From NCBI RefSeq assembly GCF_042682745.1, contig NZ_JBHUIO010000002.1, forward strand, positions 682,001 to 746,000: a stretch of DNA of 64,000 nucleotides, read 5' to 3'. The notes under the pieces are model-generated. The model was not told the origin of the DNA and searched no databases. It was given only the letters and a program-made list of their open reading frames with translations. Both the position numbers and the translations under genes were made by a program. Positions 57,601 through 64,000 of the stretch are shown one piece after another (position 1 is the first letter of the stretch; every line of letters starts with the position of its first letter). Source of the stretch: Tumebacillus_A lipolyticus. Lineage in GTDB: Bacteria; Bacillota; Bacilli; Tumebacillales; Tumebacillaceae.

Positions 57601-59729
57601 TCTGGATCAAAATAGATCGAATGATCCCATCGCTCGCTGGGAATCTCGGTGATCGAGTCCTTTCCCGCTTGCAGATTCGCCCAGAACTCCGCTAGATTTC
57701 GCGCTTCTGGGTATTGACCGCTCAGCCCGATGATCGCGATCTCCATCTGCTGCTCTCGTTCAGGAGTTGACGATCCTGATCGAGACTGCAACGGGCGACG
57801 CACATTTTTTCGCCGCTCGCGATGGAGCGATGTCGGAAGTTCCGCTACCGCCTGTTGCCCAGCTGGCGATGCAGCTTGGGGAACCGCTGCGGTGACAACA
57901 TTCGCCCGGTTGAACAGCTTGTGCAAGACGTCCTGATGATGGTCGACAAAATAGTGGGATAGCGCTTCGATGTTCTCATACTCAAAAAATAGGGTCTTCG
58001 AAAGCGAGCCGAACTGCTGCTCCAACTCTCTTGTCAGCGACATGATCAACACCGAGTCGATCCCGTACGCTTCCAGCGGTTCCTTCGATGCGATCGAGTT
58101 CGCCGGGATCTTGGTCAGCTTGGAGAGCACGCTTTTCAGATGATCTTTCGTCGGCTCAAGCAGATCTGCTGCGGGGAGATCGGAGTTTCCTTCGTTCCGC
58201 TCTAGCGTCGCGACAGGTTCTGCACGCGGTGCGAACAGATTCCGAATCTGCTCGCCCGCTCCGTGCAAAATGGCCAGTTGGGCGTGCGGGCTCTGCAACG
58301 CCGATTCGAATGCAAGCAAACCCTGCTCTTGGCTCATCGGAGTCAAGCCCAACGTGCGGTGCAGGTGCTGCTCCGCCGCGGCATCAAGGCGCATCCCCCC
58401 GTCTTGCCACAAGGGCCAATTGAGCGAGAGGCTCTTGCCTGGGCGTCGAGCGTTTGCTCGCCCTGCGGCAAAATGGTCCATAAAACTATTGGCGAACGCA
58501 TAATCGCTCTGCCCTACATTGCCTGCGACAGCAGTGACGGAAGAAAAGAGCACAAACCAGTCTAACGGCTCATCCTGCGTCACCTCGTCAAGATGGAAGG
58601 TGCCATACACTTTTGGCGAGAGGACAGCCTCCCACTCCGCCGCTGTCTTCTTCAGGAGAAACGAATCGCGGATCACTCCTGCCGAGTGGATCACACCATG
58701 CAGTTCACCAAATCGCTGTTTCGCCTTCGCGACCAGCTGTTCGACCTGTTTCCGCTCCGCGACATCAGCCTGCACATACAGCACCTCAGCGCCGAGCCGC
58801 TCCAAGTCTCGCACTCGCTCCTGCTGCTCTTTACCAAGCGGCGAGCGTCCGGCCAGCACCAGTCGCGCCCGCGCTTGTCGCGCGAGGTAGCTCGCGAACA
58901 CATGCCCAAGCCCGCCGGCACCGCCTGTGATCAGGTAGACGCCTCGCTCTCGCCAAGCGAGCGCGGAGCGGTCTGCCCCCTGCACTTCCTTCAGGCGTCT
59001 AACAGAGCGGACGCCGCTCTCCACTCGCACCTGCACATCCGCGTCGATCGCTGTCAGCTCTGCGAGTGCCATCTCGGCGAGCGCGGACAGGGAGGTGTCG
59101 CGAACTGTGACCGCCTTGTAGAGAAAGAGCGGATTTTCCTGACGAATCGTCAGAGCAAAGCTGCCGATCGCGCCCTGTATCGCGTCCTGAAGATCGCACG
59201 CATCGACCGAAAGGGAGAGGAGGCGAACCGCATGCGTTCTTTTCTGTTCCATCAGTGCCTGGGTCAGATGAAAGAGCGACAGAGCCCCGTTTGTCAGCAT
59301 CGACCGGATGTCCGTCCCGCTGTTCGACCAGTGAAACAGGATGTGCGTGACAGGCATTCCTTGCTGCGCAAGCGTTGCGATGAGCTCGCGGAAATCGGCG
59401 GGCCGTTCCGGATTCACCTCAAATCGATTGCGATCCAGTTGGCGAAATGCTGACCCCTTTTTTACCACATGCAGCTGCCCAGCAGCTGGAAGGTGCTTGC
59501 TGATCTCCGTGCTAAGCGCATCATCCAGCTCGAACAGCAAGATCGAATCTGGCGCTGGTGATCGGTGATCGAGGGCAACCCGCTCCCATTCGGGGTGAAA
59601 ATACAGCAGATCCCGCTCTCCCTCCATGCGAAGCTCTTCGAGGATGCGAAGCCCTGCGGACGGTGTCAGCCGACCGCTTTGGATCTGCTGCAATGTGTTT
59701 CGAATATCCAAACGCACCTGATCTCTCAT
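54639..59729 (-). CDS. Trans-AT PKS subunit: KR-ACP-KS-DH
   Basis: This 1696-aa protein supplies the KR and ACP for the KS and DH of the two upstream genes, then begins a new module. Order: docking helices (TLQQIQSGRLTPSAGLRIL); KR with GGAGGLG from G263 and Tyr410; ACP Ser559 (YGIDSV); KS about 660-1087 with Cys831 (DTMCSSSL), EAHGTGT and IGHLES; serine-less carrier-like insert (Arg1188); adapter remainder and LPIYPF; DH with His1422 (HRIDGAQILP) and Asp1588 (HPSLLDGALQ); C-terminal docking segment (LFYKLQSGDIEIDDLQRLV). All catalytic residues expected for KR, KS and DH are present, so an alpha,beta-double bond is expected from each half-module pair. It is coupled by ATGA overlaps on both sides, with GGGGGGAGG before the start. 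Confidence 0.95.
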   Translation of the reverse strand: MRDQVRLDIRNTLQQIQSGRLTPSAGLRILEELRMEGERDLLYFHPEWERVALDHRSPAPDSILLFELDDALSTEISKHLPAAGQLHVVKKGSAFRQLDRNRFEVNPERPADFRELIATLAQQGMPVTHILFHWSNSGTDIRSMLTNGALSLFHLTQALMEQKRTHAVRLLSLSVDACDLQDAIQGAIGSFALTIRQENPLFLYKAVTVRDTSLSALAEMALAELTAIDADVQVRVESGVRSVRRLKEVQGADRSALAWRERGVYLITGGAGGLGHVFASYLARQARARLVLAGRSPLGKEQQERVRDLERLGAEVLYVQADVAERKQVEQLVAKAKQRFGELHGVIHSAGVIRDSFLLKKTAAEWEAVLSPKVYGTFHLDEVTQDEPLDWFVLFSSVTAVAGNVGQSDYAFANSFMDHFAAGRANARRPGKSLSLNWPLWQDGGMRLDAAAEQHLHRTLGLTPMSQEQGLLAFESALQSPHAQLAILHGAGEQIRNLFAPRAEPVATLERNEGNSDLPAADLLEPTKDHLKSVLSKLTKIPANSIASKEPLEAYGIDSVLIMSLTRELEQQFGSLSKTLFFEYENIEALSHYFVDHHQDVLHKLFNRANVVTAAVPQAASPAGQQAVAELPTSLHRERRKNVRRPLQSRSGSSTPEREQQMEIAIIGLSGQYPEARNLAEFWANLQAGKDSITEIPSERWDHSIYFDPDRNRKGKCYSKWGGFISDVDKFDPLFFHISPKEAALMDPQERLFLQTAWHAFEDAGYTKTALQDTAVGVFVGVMYGHYQLYGAEESLKGNVIALNSSSATIANRVSYSLNLHGPSMAVDTMCSSSLTAIHLACDSIRKGESDLALAGGVNVSIHPNKYILLSQGKFSSTDGRCRSFGEGGDGYVPGEGVGAVLLKPLHRAIEDGDQIYGVIKATSLNHGGKTNGYTVPSPQAQGRLIAKALERAQIDPRSISYLEAHGTGTALGDPIEITGLMRAFGERTKDLQFCAIGSVKSNIGHLESAAGIAGITKVLLQMKHERLVPSLHAERLNPHIDFERSPFYVQQELAEWKRPVLEANGVRSIAPRRAGVSSFGAGGSNAHVILEEFQASERFSDPKASGEEAQLILLSARNEERLKAYAEQMLKFLGSDADRPLLPRANSRVAQTRQVEQSLLSIASKLLQVKVEDLDASILLTEYGMDRLIWNDLLDLVGQEFQVDATAWTLLEHHTLATLADELIRAGVDRQAEGLPVLQAVQSRDFSLRDIAFTLQVGREAMEERLALIVSSVEELVEKLGRFLAGEAGIEQLYRGGGADLRHQVELLVEGRAGEAYMRMLLQEGRFEHLATLYVAGINLDWSLLYTAATDRPKRLSLPIYPFAKERYWVPNSSASASAAGADRPLLAARLHPLVERNTSTLQMQKFSTRLTGAEFYLQDHRIDGAQILPAAAYLEMARAAGELAAERPVRQIEQAVWAHPIDTSTEEREVHICLYQDGEQIGYEVYSEHEGGEVTLHAQGALKFEADDSRIPEQLQLSAIRESLSGLKGAAQCYQEFEQMGYAYGPSFRSIREWSGDGKSALAEICLPDSAAQEADHYLLHPSLLDGALQTVIGLLDSRESVVPYSIGELIVYRPLPQRCFAYAVRTSALEDRVQKFTIVLADEQGNQLVRINDFTQRVMKQEGPRRQEIIDLFYKLQSGDIEIDDLQRLVGNA
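56046..56267 (-). other. Serine-less carrier-like domain inside the KS adapter
   Basis: Residues about 1155-1228 of the 1696-aa subunit form a carrier-like domain with TEYGMDRLIW at the active-site position, so Arg1188 replaces serine. It interrupts the adapter between SARNEERLKAYAEQML and LRDIAFTLQVGREAMEERLA. This is the only KS on the protein, so the insert is not tied to multi-module subunits. Confidence 0.75.
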
Positions 59730-61150
59730 GATCCTCCCCCCAGCACCTGTTCGACTTCCTGAACACTCAGCTCGCCCCGGCTCAGCTTTTCTAACAGATC
59801 GAGCGTGCTGACCTGCCCGACTTTTGCTCGGCCAGCCTTTTGCAGATCGAATGCGCGCACCGACAATCCGGCCAGCACGACCGATTCGTAACCCGCTTCA
59901 TCGGTCAGCAACACATCATACTTCAGGCCTGAGCTGCCCTGAGCCTTGACATATGCGTAGCCATGTTTAGGCAGCGGTCTGATCAGCCTGACCGCTTCCA
60001 GCGCAAACGGAAGATAGACCACCTGTTCCCGCTGGTGCACACGCTCAAGCAGACCGACCGTCGCTTGAAGCGCACCGTCAAGTAGTGCAGGGTGCAACTT
60101 GAAATCGGCAAAGTCGGACTGCAAGCCTTCTGGAAGCTTCAATCGCGCGATGCATTCCTGACTGCCAAGCGAAAGTTCCTGAATCGCTCTCATGCTCGGC
60201 CCGTAGTCCAAGCCGAGATTTTGCAGCGCCCGATAATACTCATCCGCTCCCAGCCGGACTGTGCATCTCTGTTCGATCGCTTCCAGATCCAAGCGCTGAC
60301 CGGCAGTGTTCGAGATGCATCTGACCAGCCCTTGCGCATGCAAGGTCGACTCCTGCTCGCCTTCTGACCAAACCTCAAATTCGATCGTTTCGCTTCGCTC
60401 ATCGCTCGGATACAGGCTGATGTGCACATCCTGCGCTTCTGCTGCCAGCACCGGCCTTGCCCAGACGATCTGTTCCAAGCACACCGCCTGATCAGCTCCA
60501 GACAGCTCAGCAGCCGCCCTGCCCATCTCCAAGTAAGCGACGCCAGGCAACATCGGCTGCCCCCCGATCTGATGGTCCTGCAAGAAAAACTCCCGGCCAG
60601 TGAAGCGGGTCGTAAATTTTTGCTCGCTGAAGCTTGACGAGTTGCAATCGAGCAGCGGATGCAGTCGATCTGCTGTTCTCACCCGCTCAATCTGCTCGAC
60701 GATCTCTGCCTGATCGGGAAGCCAGTATCGCTCCTCAACAAACGGATAGGTGGGGAGCGGCAGACATCGATATCGAGCGTCAGCATACAGCGACTCCCCA
60801 TCCGGTTCGCCACCTGCCAGATAGCGTTCGAGGAGTTCCTCGATCAGATCTGTGCGCTCTCCGCTCCGCTTCGCGCTCGGCAGCCGCTTCGAACGAGACA
60901 CCTCGCCCAGCTGTTGATGAAGGTCTGCCCAATCTCGAACGAGGAACCCCGTCCGGACCGCATAATGCGTTCTCCTTCTCCACAGCGTATAGGCGATGTC
61001 TCCCAGCGCAGGCTGCTCTTGCTCCGCTTCCAGCCACGCGAGCAGATCGACGATTTTTCGGTACAGCGCATCCTCTGTCTTCGCTGACAACGCGATCAAG
61101 TGCCGATCGATATTCTGTTCGCCCGACACTACCCTTGTCGTGCTCCCCAT
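59726..61150 (-). CDS. Trans-AT PKS fragment subunit: KS adapter-DH
   Basis: This 474-aa protein holds only the middle of a module. Residues about 10-135 are the adapter that normally follows a KS (LIALSAKTEDALYRKIVDLL, then GDIAYTLWRRRTHYAVRTGF, ending in LPTYPF near 131). A complete-looking DH follows, with His193 in HQIGGQPMLP, YGPSM and Asp358 in HPALLDGALQ. The tail is a docking helix (LLEKLSRGELSVQEVEQVL). There is no KS, KR or carrier domain: the KS is the C-terminus of the upstream protein and the KR-ACP starts the downstream one, so one module is spread over three proteins. The ATG at 61150 is preferred to the TTG at 61156, because GGGAG is 9 bases from the ATG but only 3 from the TTG. 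The stop overlaps the next start (ATGA). Confidence 0.9.
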   Translation of the reverse strand: MGSTTRVVSGEQNIDRHLIALSAKTEDALYRKIVDLLAWLEAEQEQPALGDIAYTLWRRRTHYAVRTGFLVRDWADLHQQLGEVSRSKRLPSAKRSGERTDLIEELLERYLAGGEPDGESLYADARYRCLPLPTYPFVEERYWLPDQAEIVEQIERVRTADRLHPLLDCNSSSFSEQKFTTRFTGREFFLQDHQIGGQPMLPGVAYLEMGRAAAELSGADQAVCLEQIVWARPVLAAEAQDVHISLYPSDERSETIEFEVWSEGEQESTLHAQGLVRCISNTAGQRLDLEAIEQRCTVRLGADEYYRALQNLGLDYGPSMRAIQELSLGSQECIARLKLPEGLQSDFADFKLHPALLDGALQATVGLLERVHQREQVVYLPFALEAVRLIRPLPKHGYAYVKAQGSSGLKYDVLLTDEAGYESVVLAGLSVRAFDLQKAGRAKVGQVSTLDLLEKLSRGELSVQEVEQVLGGGS

Positions 61151-61159
61151 CGTCAATCT

Positions 61160-61164
61160 CTCCC
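61160..61164 (-). promoter_or_regulatory. Ribosome binding site deciding the adapter-DH start
   Basis: GGGAG on the minus strand is 9 bases from the ATG at 61150 and 3 bases from the TTG at 61156, which makes the ATG the better start. It lies in the 24-base gap after the KS-terminated gene. Confidence 0.6.
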
Positions 61165-61174
61165 TTTTTCCTTC

Positions 61175-64000
61175 TTACTTTCTAGGCGCCTCTTCGATCA
61201 CCATGTGGCAATTGGTGCCGCTAAATCCGAACGAGCTGACAGCCGCTCGGCGCACATCGCCAACAGGCAGCCAATCTCGCAATTCTGTGTTCACATAAAA
61301 CGGACTGTTCGCAAAGTTGATATACTCATTCGCCCGGCGATAGTGCAAGGAAGGTGCCAGCTTGCCATGTTTCAAGCTGAGGATCGTTTTGATCACACCC
61401 GCTACGCCAGCAGCTGCTGAAGTGTGTCCGATGTTCGTCTTGACCGAGCCGATCGCACAGAACTGCTTGCGGTCTGTATACGCTCGGAACGATTCGCTCA
61501 ACGCTTCGATCTCGATCGGATCGCCAAGCTTCGTGCCCGTTCCGTGCGCCTCCACATAGCTGATCGTGCTCGGGTCGATGTCAAACTCGCGATACAAAGA
61601 CAGCTCCAGTCCTTTTTGCGACTCTTTGCTCGGCGCGGTGATGCCGTTCGTCTTGCCATCCTGATTGGTCGCCGATCCTTTGATCACCCCAAAGATCATG
61701 TCCTGATCTCTGATCGCTTTGTCCAGTCGTTTCAACAGCACGGCCCCGACGCCCTCACCTGGCACAAATCCGTCCGCCCCGTTGTCGAACGTCTTGCATT
61801 TTCCTTCTGGTGAAAGCATGCCCAGCTTGGACATGCGAATGTAGGGCGATTCGGTGAGGTAGAGCGTCACGCCGCCAGCCAACATCATCTCCGCCTCTTC
61901 ATCCTGTAGCGTTTTGCAGGCGAGATGCATCGCGACCAGGGAGGAGGAGCACGCCGTGTCGATCGCCAGAGCTGGCCCTTTCAAGTTGAGCAGATAGGCG
62001 ATCCGCGCGGGCAGAATCGCATTGGAGTTCCCGACCAGCGCATGCGCCGGCGACAGGTCATGTCTGCTCTTCATGATCATCTCTTGATAATCGTTGTTCA
62101 TCACGCCGACATAGACGCCACAGGAGCGGCTGTTCAGCATCTTTTCGGTATAGCCCGCCATCTCCAGCGTGTTCCAACACTCCATCAGGAATTGCCGTTG
62201 CTGCGGGTCCATCAGCTCCGCTTCCACCGGCGAGATGTTAAAGAACAAAGGATCGAAGCGATCGACGTCCGTTAGAAACCCGCCCCACTTGCTGGAGCTC
62301 TTGCCCGGCCGCAGCGGGTCTGGGTCGTAAAACTTCTCGATCGACCAGCGATCAGCTGGGATCTCACCGATCGAGTTCACACCCCGCGAAAGGTTGGACC
62401 AGAATTCCCGCGTGTTGCGAGCTCCGGCGAACCGTCCCGAATAGCCGATGATGGCGATGTCCCTCGTATCTGCAGTGCGCACAGAACTCGGCCGAGCGAA
62501 CAGATCGGTCGGCCGGACTGTCGGAACGACTTCCTCTTCTTTTGTCGCGACCGCTTCTTCGAAGTGTTGGAACAGCTCGATTTGGCTGCAGATATGCTCG
62601 GTCAACTGCAGAACGGAAGTGTGATCGTACAGCACCGACGGGCTCAAGCTGAGCTGAAGCTGTTCGTTGAGCGCATTGACCAGCTCAACCCCGACGATCG
62701 AATCGACACCGAGCTCATGAAAACTGCACGCTTCGTCCAATTCGTCCGTCGAGACGAGCAACACCTCTGCCGTTTTCTGGCTTACGATCTGACGCACGCG
62801 ATTCGATGCGTTCAACTCCGCACGACTTGCAGCTGGCCGTTGCGGTTTCACCGTCTCGGCGATCAAATTCCCTTTTGTCGCAACGTCTGCTGCTGGCGGA
62901 GACTGTCTGATCAATTCGTCCGCATATCGCTCTGCCAAATGTTCGGCGAGCTTTTGCACCGAATGATAGTCGAACAGCGTGGTCGGGCTTAAAGAGATCT
63001 GCAGCGATTGATTCAGCTCGGAGATCAGCTCGACGGCGACGATCGAATCGACGCCAATCTCAGAAAACACCTGATCTTCGGGCAGATCTTCCACGCTCAT
63101 CTCTAAGACTTGCGCCACTCTCGCTTTGATCTGCTCTTCCGCAAGCGCGATCAGCTCGTCTGCTGTACGGACGACTGATGCAGCGACAGACGGTACGGCA
63201 GATGCAACCACAGGCGATGCTTGACGCCCGACGATGACGATCTGTCTGGCCGCTTGCGAGCGATCGGGCTGTCCGAACACCGTCACATCTGCAAATCCGT
63301 TCTTGCCCAGCAACTCGCTCCAGTTGGTCGGATCGAGCAACGGGGAGTGCGGCAGACGAACCTCCATGTCCTCATACAACCACCAGCCGTCCAGCAAACC
63401 GAACGTCAGCGTTAAGAAGTCTTGCACATAGCACAGTTCGTTTAACACCAATCGTCCGCCAGGCTTCAACAGCGAACGAATCTGTTGGAGCGTCGTGGTC
63501 AGGTTGGGCGTTGCATGGATCACATTCGTCGCAAAGATCAGGTCGAAAGCGCCCAGCTGCTCAGCCTTGTCTGGCGTCATCTTGTTGATCGCAAGCGAAG
63601 TGAACTGAGTGAACGGATACTGCTGCGAAAAGCGATTTCGCCCATGTTTGACAAACGCTGGCGAAATGTCCGTATACCAGTAGTCGATCCCTTCGCCAAG
63701 CGGCGCGATCTTCTGCAGGACCGCCTGGGACGTACCGCCCGTTCCAGCTCCGATCTCCAAGATGCGAAGCTTGTCGGTCCGCCCTGTTACGCCACCATGC
63801 TGTTCCGCGATCGCCAGCAGAAAACGAGCGACCAGATCGTTGTAATAATCGGAGAAGCGGTTTCCGTGGTAGAAACCTTCCACCAATTGCAGCGAGGAAT
63901 TGGGGAACAAGATCTGCGTCGCTTGCATCTCCCCTGACCAGATCGAATCGACAGTCGCCATCGCCTGCTCGATCAGGGCAACGTGTGCCCGTTTGTCCGG
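61175..64000 (-). CDS. Trans-AT PKS subunit, 5' truncated: MT-ACP-ACP-KS
   Basis: The frame runs off the right edge: 13 more in-frame codons precede the Met at 63961, and they align with the MT domains of the two other MT modules, so that Met is internal. Numbering from it: C-methyltransferase to about 255 with LEIGAGTGGTS at 68-78; ACP with Ser306 (IGVDSI); second ACP with Ser421 (LGVDSI); KS about 500-928 with Cys671 (DTACSSSL), His806 (EAHGTGT) and His846 (IGHTSA). The protein ends at VIEEAPRK, exactly where a KS domain ends, without the adapter that follows every other KS here. That adapter begins the next gene, 24 bases downstream. Role: alpha-methylation and tandem-carrier end of an upstream module, then condensation for the module shared with the next two proteins. 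Confidence 0.95.
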   Translation of the reverse strand, partial: PDKRAHVALIEQAMATVDSIWSGEMQATQILFPNSSLQLVEGFYHGNRFSDYYNDLVARFLLAIAEQHGGVTGRTDKLRILEIGAGTGGTSQAVLQKIAPLGEGIDYWYTDISPAFVKHGRNRFSQQYPFTQFTSLAINKMTPDKAEQLGAFDLIFATNVIHATPNLTTTLQQIRSLLKPGGRLVLNELCYVQDFLTLTFGLLDGWWLYEDMEVRLPHSPLLDPTNWSELLGKNGFADVTVFGQPDRSQAARQIVIVGRQASPVVASAVPSVAASVVRTADELIALAEEQIKARVAQVLEMSVEDLPEDQVFSEIGVDSIVAVELISELNQSLQISLSPTTLFDYHSVQKLAEHLAERYADELIRQSPPAADVATKGNLIAETVKPQRPAASRAELNASNRVRQIVSQKTAEVLLVSTDELDEACSFHELGVDSIVGVELVNALNEQLQLSLSPSVLYDHTSVLQLTEHICSQIELFQHFEEAVATKEEEVVPTVRPTDLFARPSSVRTADTRDIAIIGYSGRFAGARNTREFWSNLSRGVNSIGEIPADRWSIEKFYDPDPLRPGKSSSKWGGFLTDVDRFDPLFFNISPVEAELMDPQQRQFLMECWNTLEMAGYTEKMLNSRSCGVYVGVMNNDYQEMIMKSRHDLSPAHALVGNSNAILPARIAYLLNLKGPALAIDTACSSSLVAMHLACKTLQDEEAEMMLAGGVTLYLTESPYIRMSKLGMLSPEGKCKTFDNGADGFVPGEGVGAVLLKRLDKAIRDQDMIFGVIKGSATNQDGKTNGITAPSKESQKGLELSLYREFDIDPSTISYVEAHGTGTKLGDPIEIEALSESFRAYTDRKQFCAIGSVKTNIGHTSAAAGVAGVIKTILSLKHGKLAPSLHYRRANEYINFANSPFYVNTELRDWLPVGDVRRAAVSSFGFSGTNCHMVIEEAPRK

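Noticed and set aside
63959..63961. ATG at 63961 as the true start of the right-edge gene
   Set aside because: The frame stays open to the window edge and the 13 upstream codons align with the MT regions of two other subunits, so the gene is 5' truncated.
264..64000. Insertion sequences, CRISPR arrays, tRNA or rRNA genes
   Set aside because: Coding sequence fills the window almost without gaps; I saw no transposase, no spaced direct repeats and no RNA gene. The only long repeat is the KS cassette pair.

Overview
The window holds the 3' two-thirds or so of a giant trans-acyltransferase (trans-AT) polyketide synthase / non-ribosomal peptide synthetase (PKS/NRPS) operon. Every supported protein-coding gene is on the minus strand, so biosynthetic order runs from the right edge (64000) to the left (264). 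The organism is inferred only from style: GC-rich DNA, purine-rich GGAGG/GGGGGGAG ribosome sites, and PKS proteins with short helical docking tails of the kind seen in Bacillota. A GC-rich member of the Bacillota (Paenibacillaceae/Alicyclobacillaceae-like) is my best guess; there is no rRNA or housekeeping gene to confirm it.

Layout, in order of action: (1) 61175-64000, 5'-truncated: C-methyltransferase (MT)-ACP-ACP-KS; (2) 59726-61150: KS adapter-DH; (3) 54639-59729: KR-ACP-KS-DH; (4) 45337-54642: KR-ACP-KS-DH-KR-ACP-KS-DH(degenerate); (5) 35646-45287: KR-ACP-KS-DH-KR-ACP-KS-DH; (6) 30856-35649: KR-ACP-KS-DH; (7) 18089-30859: KR-ACP-KS-DH-KR-ACP-KS-DH(inactive)-KR-MT-ACP; (8) 15672-18092: KS0-ACP; (9) 9349-15675: NRPS C-A-PCP, then KS-DH; (10) 264-9356: KR-ACP-KS-DH-KR-MT-ACP-thioesterase. 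That is 12 ketosynthases (one non-elongating), 11 KRs, 11 DHs (at least two defective), 3 MTs and 15 carrier domains, with no acyltransferase and no enoylreductase. Six junctions are 4-base ATGA overlaps, one is an 8-base overlap, and the only gaps are 24 and 49 bases, so this is one translationally coupled transcript. It ends at a bidirectional terminator at 143-187. The last bases of a probable convergent plus-strand gene and its own terminator occupy 1-90.

The genes work as one assembly line. Most subunits are cut between the DH and KR of a module, so one catalytic module is shared by two proteins and short N- and C-terminal helical docking segments should hold it together. Reading the domains, the line would build a polyene interrupted by a hydroxyl, then an alpha-methyl-beta-hydroxy unit, pass the chain through a non-elongating KS, add one amino acid, extend twice (the last unit an alpha-methyl enoyl) and release through an alpha/beta-hydrolase thioesterase. 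The malonyl acyltransferase, loading module and tailoring genes must lie outside the window.

The most unusual points are: carrier-like domains with no phosphopantetheine serine, embedded inside the KS adapter of four modules; a ketosynthase severed from its adapter by a gene boundary; a 1.4-kb near-identical KS cassette in modules about 24 kb apart with a diverged patch in the middle; a subunit junction that has lost both docking ends; and a residue beside each KS catalytic Cys that tracks the state of the upstream DH.
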